A DNA stretch of 64,000 nucleotides from Bradyrhizobium agreste (GCF_016031625.1 NZ_JACCHP010000007.1:124001-188000); one strand, 5' to 3'. Counted from the stretch's first letter, positions 1 through 9,345 are shown. Translations and numbers: made by a program. The notes: a model not told the origin generated them from the letters alone.

Positions 1-1
1 T

Positions 2-55
2 CGCAATGAGCCGGATTACGGCCGCCACGTTCACGCCATCGCGCTGGAAGCGTGA
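2..55 (+). CDS. Possible 3' end of an upstream gene
   Basis: An open frame enters from the left edge and stops with TGA after 17 codons, ending in residues HAIALEA. Its codon use fits the surrounding coding DNA, and the first intergenic repeat begins 18 bases later, which is the usual layout after a gene end here. The piece is too short to identify a family, so it could also be chance. Confidence 0.3.
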   Translation, partial: RNEPDYGRHVHAIALEA

Positions 56-73
56 ACACAGGGGCAACCCCGT

Positions 74-178
74 GTCATTCCGGGGCTCGCGAAGCGAGAA
101 CCCGGAATCCATCGTGCAGCAATTTATGCGGAGAAATGGATTCCGGGTTCGCGCCAAGTAGGCGCGCCCCGGAATGAC
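74..178. repeat. Intergenic palindromic repeat, family A (GTCATTCCGGGG)
   Basis: The element starts GTCATTCCGGGG and ends CCCCGGAATGAC. Inside are a second pair of arms, CCCGGAATCC and GGATTCCGGG, and a variable centre. The whole can fold into one long stem. The same frame recurs at 2031, 5385 and 7415, and in shortened form at 43547. Confidence 0.85.
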
Positions 179-251
179 GGTGCGTAGACGTGGCCTGTGT
201 CGCTCCTGCCCTAGACCTTAATCGATTTTAACGATATCGCTGCCCTCCATA

Positions 252-878
252 ATGAGGGACGCGTCATTCATCCTGGGCCGTGCGGGTTCGCGCGTGCTGG
301 CGGTCATGCTGCTGGCGGCAGCGGCCGCGCTTGGCGGCTGCGCCGGTGGCGGCAGTGCCGCCAACTCCTATGCGATGGCGCCGAGCGCCGGCGGCGGGGC
401 CACGGTCGCCTTCGAATCGATCGACGGGCCGCCGCCGCAAGTGTTCGACCGCATGGTCGGCGTGCTCGACAGCGAATCCAAGCTGCGCAACCTGTCCGTG
501 GTCTCCCGCGAGGGCACGGCTGCCTATCGCGTGCGCAGCTACCTCTCCGCCCAGGTGGTGCGCGGCAGGACCGTGATCGCCTGGGTCTGGGACGTCTACG
601 ACGCGAACCAGCAGCGGGCGCTGCGCCTCTCCGGCGAGGAACCGACCGCGGCCAAGGGCGGCCGCGACGCGTCACGTGATGCTTGGACGGCCGCCGACGA
701 CCTCGTGCTGCGGAAGATCGCCCAGGCCGGATTCAGCGGACTTTCCAACATGATCAACGGAACGCCGGATGCCCCTGGCGCGGCTCCTTCGTTGCGGGGA
801 CCGGCGGTGGCAAGCGTCGTCAAGGACGCTCCCGCGCCTGATATGCCGGCATCAGTGCTTGGCTATGCCGCGCCATAA
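252..878 (+). CDS. Putative lipoprotein of unknown function
   Basis: The 208-residue product has a basic N-terminus, a hydrophobic stretch at about residues 15-29 and a lipobox-like LGGC with the cysteine near residue 30, so it is probably a lipoprotein anchored in the periplasm. The mature part has no motif I recognise; it contains a run of beta-type segments followed by a low-complexity Gly/Ala/Pro tail. No clear ribosome binding site precedes the ATG at 252, so the exact start is uncertain, but the signal sequence must lie downstream of it. It stands alone, 194 bases ahead of prs. Function unknown. Confidence 0.7.
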   Translation: MRDASFILGRAGSRVLAVMLLAAAAALGGCAGGGSAANSYAMAPSAGGGATVAFESIDGPPPQVFDRMVGVLDSESKLRNLSVVSREGTAAYRVRSYLSAQVVRGRTVIAWVWDVYDANQQRALRLSGEEPTAAKGGRDASRDAWTAADDLVLRKIAQAGFSGLSNMINGTPDAPGAAPSLRGPAVASVVKDAPAPDMPASVLGYAAP

Positions 879-1072
879 CCCCCGCTAAACCACGGCCTCA
901 AGTTGCGGCCAAGCCGTTGGCCCGACTCAGGATTTTCAAAGGGAAAACGTAGCATCCCGGGTTGCCATTGCGGCCTTCCGCCTGATATTTCCTCGCCCGT
1001 CGTAACCGTGCTGCCAGCGGGTATTTTCTGATGTTGAAGGTCGTATCCAGCAAAGCGCGGGAGGAAGCGTCC

Positions 1073-2026
<954 letters not shown>

Positions 2027-2030
2027 CACC

Positions 2031-2135
2031 GTCATTCCGGGGCGGCGCGCCAGCGCCGAACCCGGAATCCATCCTGCAGCAATTTCTTGTCGATCAATGG
2101 ATTCCGGGTTCGCGCTTCGCGCGCCCCGGAATGAC
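2031..2135. repeat. Intergenic palindromic repeat, family A
   Basis: This is a full-length copy with GTCATTCCGGGG and CCCCGGAATGAC ends and inner CCCGGAATCC/GGATTCCGGG arms. It fills the gap between the convergent ends of prs and ribH, where a hairpin could also help stop transcription from both sides. Confidence 0.85.
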
Positions 2136-2141
2136 CATTGC

Positions 2142-2702
2142 CTACCACACGATCCCCGCGGCGACCTGGCCACGCAGCCGCTCCAGGCCGTGCAACGTCT
2201 CCGCGCAGGCGGTCGCGACCTCGACGCCCTTGATCGCAAAGTGCTTGCGGAAGAAGTCGTAGTGCACCTCGGTCTCGTGGAATTGCTGCGGCGTGAGCAC
2301 GGCTGAGAACACCGGCACCTCCGTGCGCAGCTGCACGTCCATCAGCGCCTTGATCACGGTGTCGGCGACGAATTCGTGGCGGTAGATGCCGCCGTCGACG
2401 ACGAGGCCTGCCGCGACGATCGCGGTGTAACGCCGCGTCTTGGCGAGGACCTGCGCGTGCAGCGGGATCTCGAACGAGCCCGGCACCTCGAACACGTCGA
2501 CATGGGTGAGGTGGCGGGCTTCCGCCTCCTTCATGAAGGCGATGCGGGCTTCCGCGACCACGTCGCGGTGCCAGCAGGCCTGCACGAAGGCCACCCGCTG
2601 CGGCTTGGCGAAGCGCGGATGCGAAGGTGCCGGGTCCGCGGGAACCGGCGGCGGCTGTATGTGGGACGTTTCGGTTTGGGGGTCTTGCAGCATCTGATTC
2701 AT
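2142..2702 (-). CDS. ribH: 6,7-dimethyl-8-ribityllumazine synthase, RibH2 type
   Basis: Lumazine synthase condenses 5-amino-6-ribitylamino-uracil with 3,4-dihydroxy-2-butanone 4-phosphate, the penultimate step of riboflavin synthesis. The 186-residue product has the VPGSFEIPLHAQVLA substrate-binding segment and a histidine in the GGIYRHEFVADTV region where the catalytic His lies. The sequence resembles the type-II rhizobial/Brucella enzymes rather than classical RibH. I start it at the ATG at 2702 (MNQMLQ); the longer open frame upstream runs through an FMN riboswitch and is not protein. Standing apart from other rib genes and being riboswitch-controlled matches what is known of Brucella RibH2. 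Confidence 0.93.
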   Translation of the reverse strand: MNQMLQDPQTETSHIQPPPVPADPAPSHPRFAKPQRVAFVQACWHRDVVAEARIAFMKEAEARHLTHVDVFEVPGSFEIPLHAQVLAKTRRYTAIVAAGLVVDGGIYRHEFVADTVIKALMDVQLRTEVPVFSAVLTPQQFHETEVHYDFFRKHFAIKGVEVATACAETLHGLERLRGQVAAGIVW

Positions 2703-2784
2703 GGCTTTCCTCGGTTTAAGGACCAGAATCAGGGCACACGGAACGACAAACAGCCGCACCTCGCGATGCGTCTGCCAGCGACCG

Positions 2785-2937
2785 TTCTCTTTCATCCGGA
2801 CTTTAACCGTCGGCTTCGGAGTTGCACCGAATCTGCTGACCCTTCCCTTCGGGAGACCCCTCACGGAAGGCGCTCGCGGGCTTGGGCCTTGCGGCCCTTA
2901 CCGCCGGTGGGGACTTTCACCCCGCCCTGAGAACATC
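2785..2937 (-). promoter_or_regulatory. FMN riboswitch (RFN element) upstream of ribH
   Basis: Read on the minus strand, the sequence has the conserved RFN blocks in order: CAGGGCGGGGTGAAAGTCCC, CACCGGCGGTAAGG, a variable stem, a GTCAGCAGATTCGGTG block, and the closing CCGACGGTTAAAGTCCGGATG segment. The outer ends pair to form P1. It lies about 80 bases before the ribH start, so FMN binding should lower ribH expression. Whether it acts at transcription or translation cannot be decided by eye. Confidence 0.95.
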
Positions 2938-3325
2938 GGCCGTCCGGGATGAACGGCCTGACTGGAAATATGCCGCCGCCGGGCAGTCGCGGCAAGCGTG
3001 TTCCGCATGGGTAAGGCGCATGGTCCCATGCCCGCACGGCGGTCCAGCGCTCGCCTGGCGGAATTTGCGCTGAGCGCCTTTTTGCCGAATCCGATTCCGG
3101 TTTGTTCTCGTCCGTTAAGAATTGTGGCGGAGATGAGCTGTGGACGAACGAGTCCTGGCTTGTGGACGGACTCGCGACCCCGTTGCGCAGATTCCGCAAA
3201 TCACATCACTTGATCCGCGACAGGCCCGCGCTGATCCGAGGGAACGCGACAGCGACATTGAGGGAGCGTGCCGGGCCGACCGCGTGCGTATCAAAGACAA
3301 CAAGAAGGCAAGAGGTCGAGACGGC
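2938..3325. other. Intergenic region, divergent promoters of ribH and the YbjN gene
   Basis: The 388 bases between the riboswitch and the start of the YbjN-family gene should hold both promoters. An in-frame upstream extension of the YbjN gene reaches back to 3140, but its translation is Arg/Asp-rich and unlike a conserved protein. I see no repeat, tRNA or clear operator here. Confidence 0.5.
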
Positions 3326-3826
3326 ATGTCCCTGCTCGAAGGCACTATCGATTCCAGAAACCATCCGCTCGCGGTGGTCGAGGACATCGCCGCCAGCAAC
3401 AACTGGCCGTTCGAACGTTCCGGCGAGGACGAGCTCACGATTGTCTCCAAGGGGCAATGGACCGACTACCAGCTCTCCTTCACCTGGATGGGCGAGATCG
3501 AGGCGCTGCATCTGGCCTGCGCCTTCGACATGAAGATTCCGCTCGCGCGCCGCAGCGAGGTGCAGCGGCTCGTCGCCTCCGTGAACGAGCAGCTCTGGGT
3601 CGGCCATTTCGACCTGTGGACCAACACCGGCATGGTGATGCACCGCCAGGCCTTGGTGCTGCCGGGCGGCCTCACCGCTTCGCCTGCGCAATGCGAAGTC
3701 ATGCTCGCCGGCGCCATCCATGCCTGCGAGCGCTACTTCCCCGCGTTCCAATTCGTGGTGTGGGCCGGCAAGACCACCGCGGAGGCGATGGACGCGGCGA
3801 TGTTCGATACAGTGGGGGAGGCGTAA
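3326..3826 (+). CDS. YbjN domain-containing protein
   Basis: The 166-residue product matches the YbjN family: an N-terminal segment MSLLEGTIDSRNHPLAVVE, the central YQLSFTWMGEIEALHLACAF strand pair, and a C-terminal helical part. YbjN proteins are small cytoplasmic proteins with a fold like type III secretion chaperones; their biochemical role is unsettled, with reported effects on stress and motility in enterobacteria. I chose the ATG at 3326 after AAGAGGTCGAG, because the 62 extra codons available upstream are low in family-like content. The gene is alone between ribH and proC. Confidence 0.85.
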   Translation: MSLLEGTIDSRNHPLAVVEDIAASNNWPFERSGEDELTIVSKGQWTDYQLSFTWMGEIEALHLACAFDMKIPLARRSEVQRLVASVNEQLWVGHFDLWTNTGMVMHRQALVLPGGLTASPAQCEVMLAGAIHACERYFPAFQFVVWAGKTTAEAMDAAMFDTVGEA

Positions 3827-3864
3827 GGCCTCCCAAGACGTGAGGGGCGCTGCTCCCTCCCCAC

Positions 3865-3910
3865 GTCATCCCGGACAAGCGCGCCCAAAGCGCCGATCCG
3901 GGATCCATGC
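3865..3910. repeat. Short palindromic repeat (GTCATCCCGGA type)
   Basis: GTCATCCCGGA is followed by GCGC-rich DNA and GATCCGGGATCC. It looks like half of a longer element related in sequence to family A, but lacks the terminal inverted copy, so it is probably a truncated copy. Confidence 0.5.
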
Positions 3911-4023
3911 CGCGTGATGTCGCTTGTGGCACGCGGCTTGTTGCCAACACCTCGATCCACTAGAACCGCCTGTGGTTATGGGTCCCTTCTTCGCAGGGAC
4001 GACATCTTGCTTGGGCGATCACA

Positions 4024-4851
4024 GTGGCAACCAACAACCCTCTCCAAAACATCACCGGCACAATCCTGCTCGCCGGCGCCGGCAAGATGGGCGGCGCGAT
4101 GCTGACCGGATGGCTTTCGGGCGGGCTCGACCCGCGCCGCGTCGCGGTGATCGAGCCGCACCTTGCGCCGGAGATCTCCGCGCTGGCCGCCAAGGGCGTC
4201 GTGCTCAATCCTGATGTGAGCACCGCCGGCGCTGTCGAGACACTGGTCGTGGCGGTGAAACCGCAGATGTTCCGAGAGGCCGGCGCCAGGCTGAAGCCGT
4301 TCGTCTCGGACAAGACCTCGGTGGTCTCGATCATGGCGGGCACCACGATCGCCGCGCTCCAGGAGGTCTGCGGCGGCGCCGTGGTTCGCGCGATGCCGAA
4401 TACGCCGGCCGCGATCGGCCGCGGCATCACCGTCGCGGTCGCGGCGAACGACGTCAGCGCCGCGCAGCGCGCGGTCGCGGATGCGCTGCTGCGCGCCACC
4501 GGCTCGGTCGAATGGGTCGAGGACGAAGGATTGATGGACGCGGTCACCGCCGTGTCCGGCTCAGGGCCGGCCTATGTGTTCCTGCTCGCCGAAGAGCTCG
4601 CCCGCGCCGGTGTCGAAGCGGGATTGCCCGAAGCGCTCGCGACCAGGCTCGCCCGCGAGACCGTCGCCGGCTCCGGCGAGCTGCTGCACCAGTCGGAGCT
4701 TCCCTCCGCGACGCTGCGCCAGAACGTCACCTCGCCCGGCGGCACGACGGCCGCAGCGCTCGGCGTGCTGATGGGCGAGCCGGGCCTGCGCGATCTCATG
4801 ATCCGCGCCGTGGCGGCGGCGACGCAGCGGTCGAAGGAATTGGCGAAGTAG
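4024..4851 (+). CDS. proC: Pyrroline-5-carboxylate reductase
   Basis: ProC reduces 1-pyrroline-5-carboxylate to L-proline with NAD(P)H, the last step of proline synthesis. The 275-residue product has the N-terminal Rossmann loop GAGKMGGAMLTGW, the VVAVKPQMF strand, the AMPNTPAAIGRG motif and the C-terminal NVTSPGGTTAAAL signature, all in order and at normal length. The start is GTG at 4024; no ATG lies between it and the Rossmann fold. The gene stands alone, bordered by repeats on both sides. Confidence 0.96.
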   Translation: MATNNPLQNITGTILLAGAGKMGGAMLTGWLSGGLDPRRVAVIEPHLAPEISALAAKGVVLNPDVSTAGAVETLVVAVKPQMFREAGARLKPFVSDKTSVVSIMAGTTIAALQEVCGGAVVRAMPNTPAAIGRGITVAVAANDVSAAQRAVADALLRATGSVEWVEDEGLMDAVTAVSGSGPAYVFLLAEELARAGVEAGLPEALATRLARETVAGSGELLHQSELPSATLRQNVTSPGGTTAAALGVLMGEPGLRDLMIRAVAAATQRSKELAK

Positions 4852-4853
4852 TT

Positions 4854-4959
4854 GATCCTCATGGTGAGGAGGCGCGAAGCGCCGTCTCGAACCATGAAAG
4901 GCCCGGCTCTCTCCCGCGGCCATCCTTCGAGACGGCGCTTACGCGCCTCCTCAGGATTA
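4854..4959. repeat. Intergenic palindromic repeat, family H (CCTCAT...GAGGAGGCGC)
   Basis: The left end GATCCTCATGGTGAGGAGGC and the right end GCCTCCTCAGGATTAG frame two further arms, GGCGCGAAGCGCCGTCTCGA and TCGAGACGGCGCTTACGCGCC. The element sits between the convergent ends of proC and the thioesterase gene. Confidence 0.8.
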
Positions 4960-4977
4960 GGACAGAGCAAGCGGAAG

Positions 4978-5373
4978 CTACGTCGCCCCGAGCCGCTTGT
5001 TGAACATCTCGACATTGACGAGCCCGCGCGCGTGGCGGCCTTCGCCGAGCTTGCGCGTGCCCTCGAAGGCCTCGACCTCGAAGCGGATGACGCGGCGCTC
5101 GACCGCGACCACCTTTGCGGTGGTCCGCACCTTCGCGCCGACCAGCGCGGCGGCAAGATGGCGGATGTCGACTTCGGTACCGACAGTGACCCAGCCCGGC
5201 TGCAGCGCTGAGCGGATCGCATCGCCCGATGTCATCTCCATCTCCAGGATCATCATCGGGGTCGCGTAGACAAACGGCATGCCCGGCACGAAATGCCCGA
5301 CCGTGCGCTCCATCGGCACCAACAGCGTGCGCTCGGCGCTCATGCCTGTTGTGATGAAGTCGCGTGCGTCCAT
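4978..5373 (-). CDS. FlK-like hotdog-fold thioesterase
   Basis: The 131-residue product is a single hotdog domain. Thr38 (in VYATPMM), Glu46 and His72 (in DIRHLAAALVG) have the same spacing as the Thr42/Glu50/His76 triad of the fluoroacetyl-CoA thioesterase FlK, as I remember that enzyme. This supports an acyl-CoA thioesterase of that family, although most members do not act on fluoroacetyl-CoA. The ATG at 5373 is taken as start; an internal ATG at 5343 is possible. A family A repeat lies just upstream. The substrate is unknown. Confidence 0.8.
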   Translation of the reverse strand: MDARDFITTGMSAERTLLVPMERTVGHFVPGMPFVYATPMMILEMEMTSGDAIRSALQPGWVTVGTEVDIRHLAAALVGAKVRTTAKVVAVERRVIRFEVEAFEGTRKLGEGRHARGLVNVEMFNKRLGAT

Positions 5374-5384
5374 GGAGCTTGCCC

Positions 5385-5476
5385 GTCATTCCGGGGCGGC
5401 GCGTAGCGCCGAACCCGGAATCCAGAAGTTTGCGGCACGAGATTCCGGGTTCGCGCTTCGCGCGCCCCGGAATGAC
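5385..5476. repeat. Intergenic palindromic repeat, family A
   Basis: GTCATTCCGGGG and CCCCGGAATGAC ends enclose a shorter centre than in the copies at 74 and 2031. It lies between the tautomerase stop and the thioesterase start, so it may be carried in the leader of the thioesterase transcript or separate two units. Confidence 0.85.
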
Positions 5477-5485
5477 GCTAACGCG

Positions 5486-5692
5486 TCACTTCTTCGCCGC
5501 CGCCGCCGCGCGCTCCACGAAGGTCTTGCCGCCCTTCATCTTGTGGCGGAGCGGGGCTTCGTTGATCTGAATGACGACGGCCTCGGCATCGACGCCGAGA
5601 TTCTTCACCAGCGCCTGGGTGATGTCGCGCATCATGCCGGCCTTCTGCTCGTCGGTGCGGCCTTCGGCCATGCTGATGGTGATCTCAGGCAT
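5486..5692 (-). CDS. 4-oxalocrotonate tautomerase family protein
   Basis: The 68-residue product begins MPEITISMAEGRTDEQ; removal of Met would expose Pro1, the general base of the tautomerase superfamily. Length and the pattern of a beta strand, a helix with DEQK, then a second strand (AVVIQINEA) fit the small 4-OT subunit that forms hexamers. A basic residue equivalent to the active-site Arg is not obvious, so the substrate cannot be named. It lies on the same strand as the thioesterase, separated from it by a repeat. Confidence 0.88.
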   Translation of the reverse strand: MPEITISMAEGRTDEQKAGMMRDITQALVKNLGVDAEAVVIQINEAPLRHKMKGGKTFVERAAAAAKK

Positions 5693-5725
5693 TTTTCTCT
5701 CCCTGCTCGTCGTTGATCATCCATT

Positions 5726-5831
5726 GTCATTGCCGGGCATAGTAGTCTGCTCTTGCAGACTGCGTAAACTTGTCTGCACCCGGCAATCCATCATTTTGAA
5801 GATGGATGCGCGGGTCAAGCCCGCGCATGAC
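5726..5831. repeat. Intergenic palindromic repeat (GTCATTGCCGGGC type)
   Basis: It begins GTCATTGCCGGGCATAGTAG, ends GGTCAAGCCCGCGCATGAC, and carries inner paired segments (AGTCTGC and GCAGACT; CATCATTTTGAAGATGG). This is a distinct family from the CCGGGG type. It fills the space between hisS and the tautomerase gene. Confidence 0.75.
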
Positions 5832-5846
5832 GATCGAGGCGAATAG

Positions 5847-7361
5847 CTAGCCCCAGCTCACGTCATGGCGGGCCAGAACCTCGCGCACTTTCGCGACGAG
5901 GTCCGCTTCGCTGCACGAGAACTGTGCCGGCCGGGTCTCGCGCCATTCCTGGTTGGAGGCGATCGCAGCGGCCGCCTTGGCGCCCTCGATCAGATCCTTG
6001 ACCTGCACCTCGCCGCGCGCCTTCTCATCCGAGCCCTGGATGATGACGCAAGGTGAGTTGCGGCGATCGGCATATTTGAGCTGGTTGCCCATGTTCTTGG
6101 GATTGCCGAGATAGAGCTCGGCGCGGATGCCGGCGGTGCGCAAGCTCGCGACCATCTTCTGGTAGTCGGCGACGCGGTCGCGGTCGAACACGGTAACGAC
6201 GACAGGCCCGAACTCGGGCCGCGTGTCGAGCTTGCCGAGCAGCGTCAACGCGGCCTGCAGCCGCGACACGCCGATCGAGAAACCGGTCGCCGGCACCGGC
6301 TCGCCGCGGAAGCGCGAGACCAGGCCGTCATAACGGCCGCCGCCGCCGACGGAGCCGAAGCGCACCGGGCGGCCCTTCTCGTCCTTGGTGTCGAGCAACA
6401 GTTCGACCTCGTAGACGGGGCCGGTGTAGTATTCGAGCCCGCGCACGACGGATGGATCGATCTTGATGCGATCCGCACCATAGCCCGACGCCGTGACCAG
6501 TTTTGCAATCTCTTCCAGCTCGCTAACGCCGGCCTGACCAACCTCGCTCTTGGCGAGATAGGTCTCTGCCGCGTCGATTGCTTCTTTCCAATCCTCGCGC
6601 GGCCTGGTGATGGCGAGAACGACGTCGGCTTCCGCCGCGCTCAAATTGGCGCCTTTGGTGAAGTCGCCCTTGCCTTCCTCGCCACCGTCCCAGCGGCCGG
6701 GACCAAGCAGCTTGCGCACCTCGTCCGCGGAAAACTTGTCGAGCTTGTCGATCGCGCGCAGCACGGTCAGTCTGCGCGCGGCATTTTCCTCACCCGCCAG
6801 GCCAATGGCTTCCAGAACGCCGTCGAGCACCTTGCGATTGTTCACCTTCACCACATACTGGCCGCGCGCAATCCCGAGCGCCTCCATCGTGTCCGCCGCC
6901 ATCATGCAGATCTCGGCGTCCGCCGCCGGCGTCGCCGAACCCACGGTGTCGGCATCGAACTGCATGAACTGGCGGAAGCGGCCGGGGCCGGGCTTCTCGT
7001 TGCGGAACACGTAGCCGGCGCGATAGCTGCGATAGGGCTTCGGCAGCGTGTCGAAATTCTCGGCGACGTAGCGGGCGAGCGGCGCGGTGAGATCGTAGCG
7101 CAGGCTGATCCACTGCTCGTCGTCGTCCTGGAACGAGAACACGCCCTCGTTCGGCCGGTCTTGATCCGGCAGGAATTTGCCGAGCGCGTCGGTGTATTCC
7201 ATCGCCGGCGTCTCCACCGGCTCGAAGCCGTAGAGCTCGTAGACGGCGCGGATCTTCTCGACCATCTCGCGCGTCGCCCGGATCGCGGCAGGATCGCGAT
7301 CCTCGAGCCCGCGCGGCAGGCGCGCCTTCAGTTTCTGGGGTTTTTTGGGTTTCTCGGCCAT
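5847..7361 (-). CDS. hisS: Histidyl-tRNA synthetase
   Basis: This class II synthetase charges tRNA-His. The 504-residue product contains motif 2 ([18 protein letters not shown]), the histidine-binding [10 protein letters not shown] segment, the motif 3 region around [11 protein letters not shown], and a C-terminal anticodon-binding domain beginning near [10 protein letters not shown]. It is longer than the E. coli enzyme (about 424 residues), because of an insertion between motif 2 and the HisA motif, a feature known in alphaproteobacterial HisS. The start at 7361 follows no strong Shine-Dalgarno sequence but precedes the conserved core by about 20 residues. Confidence 0.96.
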   Translation of the reverse strand: MAEKPKKPQKLKARLPRGLEDRDPAAIRATREMVEKIRAVYELYGFEPVETPAMEYTDALGKFLPDQDRPNEGVFSFQDDDEQWISLRYDLTAPLARYVAENFDTLPKPYRSYRAGYVFRNEKPGPGRFRQFMQFDADTVGSATPAADAEICMMAADTMEALGIARGQYVVKVNNRKVLDGVLEAIGLAGEENAARRLTVLRAIDKLDKFSADEVRKLLGPGRWDGGEEGKGDFTKGANLSAAEADVVLAITRPREDWKEAIDAAETYLAKSEVGQAGVSELEEIAKLVTASGYGADRIKIDPSVVRGLEYYTGPVYEVELLLDTKDEKGRPVRFGSVGGGGRYDGLVSRFRGEPVPATGFSIGVSRLQAALTLLGKLDTRPEFGPVVVTVFDRDRVADYQKMVASLRTAGIRAELYLGNPKNMGNQLKYADRRNSPCVIIQGSDEKARGEVQVKDLIEGAKAAAAIASNQEWRETRPAQFSCSEADLVAKVREVLARHDVSWG

Positions 7362-7414
7362 GCGCGGCGTTTACCAGCCGGCGCGGGAGGCGGCAACGGG
7401 TGTTAGAGCACGAC

Positions 7415-7492
7415 GTCATTCCGGGGCTCGCGAAGCGAGAACCCGGAATCTCGAGATTCCGGGTCTGGTCCTTCGGACCATCCCGGAATGAC
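7415..7492. repeat. Intergenic palindromic repeat, family A (short variant)
   Basis: The ends are GTCATTCCGGGG and CCCGGAATGAC. The inner arms GAACCCGGAATCTCGAGATT show that the centre has collapsed to a small palindrome, and a second small hairpin (GGTCCTTCGGACC) has been added on the right side. Confidence 0.8.
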
Positions 7493-7501
7493 GGCCTATA
7501 T

Positions 7502-8026
7502 TTACGGCTGCTCCATTCGCGCCCGGAGCGCGTCGGCATCGGCTTTCGGCATGGATTTGAGCAGCGGCTTGATGGTTTCGCCGCCGACGATCTTGCCGTT
7601 GCGCATGAACATCCAGTCCGAGATGTCGGCCTCTGTGAACTTGACCGGGTCGCCTGCGTGTTTGCCCGGCAGATCGCGCGGCTCGTTGGCGAACAGGCCC
7701 GAATAGGTCCCGCCGGGCTGCTTCTTCAGCTCGCCGATCCAGATGTGCTCGCCGCCCTTGCGGGTCGTGAAGTGTACCTTCAGGGCGTGTCCGGTCTCGG
7801 ACGGCTTTGGCGATTCATAGGAGGTCCAGAAGGTGGAGAGCGTCGCGCGAGCCCGCGCGATCGCCGCGTTCATCTCGGGATCGCCGGTGCGCACGTCGAC
7901 GATAGGCGAGCGGTCCTGCGCTGCGACCTCGCGCGTCGGGCCGATGGTCAGGATGCCGAAAACGGAAGCGCCGGTGATGGCGGCGAGAACGACCCATTTC
8001 ATGGGTTGGGAGAGTTTCATTGCCAT
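7502..8026 (-). CDS. Exported DUF2314 domain protein
   Basis: From the start proposed here the product is 174 residues. An N-terminal hydrophobic segment (MKWVVLAAITGASVFGILTI) forms a signal or anchor, followed by a DUF2314 domain with the typical run from DPEMNAAIARAR through GGEHIWIGEL to DISDWMFMRNGKIVGG. The family has no established biochemical function. Upstream in-frame codons reach 8098 but are Arg-rich and not signal-like, so I place the start at one of the two ATGs at 8026 or 8020. The gene lies between hisS and ilvE on the same strand but is separated from both by repeats. Confidence 0.8.
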   Translation of the reverse strand: MAMKLSQPMKWVVLAAITGASVFGILTIGPTREVAAQDRSPIVDVRTGDPEMNAAIARARATLSTFWTSYESPKPSETGHALKVHFTTRKGGEHIWIGELKKQPGGTYSGLFANEPRDLPGKHAGDPVKFTEADISDWMFMRNGKIVGGETIKPLLKSMPKADADALRARMEQP

Positions 8027-8098
8027 GATCGCGATGTCCAGGCGCGTTGATGCGTCCTGGCTTTGTCGCGGCATCGTGGCGAGGCGTTCATGGCGCAC

Positions 8099-8257
8099 TT
8101 ACCCTCCCCTGGAGGGGGAGGGTCGGCGCACATGGAGCGAAGCGGAATGTGCGACGGGGTGGGGTGATCTCTCCTCGCGGGCACTGCCCGACTGGAGAGA
8201 TCACCCCACCCCGCTCGCGCTTCGCGCGATCGACCCTCCCCCTCCAGGGGAGGGTAA
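8099..8257. repeat. Large intergenic palindrome, family C (TTACCCTCCCC)
   Basis: The outer arms TTACCCTCCCC and GGGGAGGGTAA enclose further paired blocks, GGGTGGGGTGATCTCTC and GAGAGATCACCCCACCC, so about 160 bases can fold on themselves. It ends 6 bases before the ilvE stop codon position and might act as its terminator. Confidence 0.85.
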
Positions 8258-8262
8258 GGGGA

Positions 8263-9345
8263 TCAAAACACCTTGCGGATCCAGTTGTGCGGATCGTTGG
8301 TGCGGCCGTACTGGATGTCGACGAGCTGCTTGCGCAGGCCCATGGCGACGGGGCCGGCGGCGCCGCCCGAGATCTCGAAGTCGCCGCTGACCGAGCGCAC
8401 CTTGCCGATCGGCGAAATTACGGCGGCGGTGCCGCAGGCGAAGGCTTCCTTCAGCCTGCCGCTCGCCGCATCCTTGCGCCATTGCTCGAGCGAATAGGGC
8501 TCCTCGCGCACGGTCTTGCCGGCGTCGCGGGCGAGCGTGATGATGGAGTCGCGGGTGATGCCGGGCAGGATGGTGCCGAGCGGCGGCGTCGACAGCGAGC
8601 CGTCGTCGAACACGAAGAAGATGTTCATGCCGCCGAGCTCCTCGATGTAACGGCGCTCGACCGCATCGAGGAAGACGACCTGATCGCAGCCGTGCTGGAT
8701 CGCTTCGGCCTGGGCGCGCAGGCTGGCGGCATAATTGCCGCCGCATTTGACCGCGCCGGTGCCGCCGATCGCGGCGCGCGTGTAGTTCTCCGACACCCAG
8801 ATCGAGACCGGCGCAGGCCCGCCCTTGAAGTAGGAGCCGACGGGCGAGGCGATCACCGCAAAGATGTATTCGGACGACGGCTTGACGCCGAGGAAGGTCT
8901 CGCTCGCGATCATGAACGGGCGCAAATAAAGGCTGCCCTCGCCGCCCGGCATCCAGGCGCGGTCGATGCGCACGATCTGCTCGACCGCCTCGATGAAGAC
9001 GTCTTCGGGCAACTGCGCCATCGCCATGCGCTCGGCCGAGTCCTTGAAACGCCGCGCATTGGCGTCGGGACGGAACAGGTTCACGCCGCCATCGTCGCGC
9101 TTGTAGGCTTTCAAGCCTTCGAAGATCTCCTGGGCGTAGTGCAGGACCGCGCCGGCGGGATCGATTTGGAAGTTGGCGCGCGCCTCGATCTTCGCCTCGT
9201 ACCAGCCGCCCTTGGCCTGGTTGTAGCGGACGACCGCCATGTGATCGGTGAAGACCCGCCCGAAGCCGGGATCCACCAGCTTGGCGACACGGTCCTTCTC
9301 AGGCGTCGGATTGGATGCGGGCTGGATGTCGAATGTCATGCTCAT
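8263..9345 (-). CDS. ilvE: Branched-chain amino acid aminotransferase
   Basis: This PLP enzyme transfers the amino group between glutamate and the keto acids of leucine, isoleucine and valine. The 360-residue product has the fold-type IV signature with the PLP lysine in GGTGAVKCGGNYA, an EIFEGLKAYKR motif and the AFACGTAAVISPIG region near the C-terminus. Length fits the BCAT2-like group. The ATG at 9345 follows GGGAGGCAAGG; a second ATG two codons later is possible. It diverges from the MarR-type gene. Confidence 0.94.
   Translation of the reverse strand: MSMTFDIQPASNPTPEKDRVAKLVDPGFGRVFTDHMAVVRYNQAKGGWYEAKIEARANFQIDPAGAVLHYAQEIFEGLKAYKRDDGGVNLFRPDANARRFKDSAERMAMAQLPEDVFIEAVEQIVRIDRAWMPGGEGSLYLRPFMIASETFLGVKPSSEYIFAVIASPVGSYFKGGPAPVSIWVSENYTRAAIGGTGAVKCGGNYAASLRAQAEAIQHGCDQVVFLDAVERRYIEELGGMNIFFVFDDGSLSTPPLGTILPGITRDSIITLARDAGKTVREEPYSLEQWRKDAASGRLKEAFACGTAAVISPIGKVRSVSGDFEISGGAAGPVAMGLRKQLVDIQYGRTNDPHNWIRKVF

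Noticed and set aside
2703..2864. N-terminal extension of ribH
   Set aside because: It runs through the leader and into the FMN riboswitch; the translated sequence is the riboswitch read as protein.
3140..3325. Upstream extension of the YbjN gene
   Set aside because: The 62 added residues are Arg/Asp-rich without structure, and a better start with family-like sequence lies at 3326.
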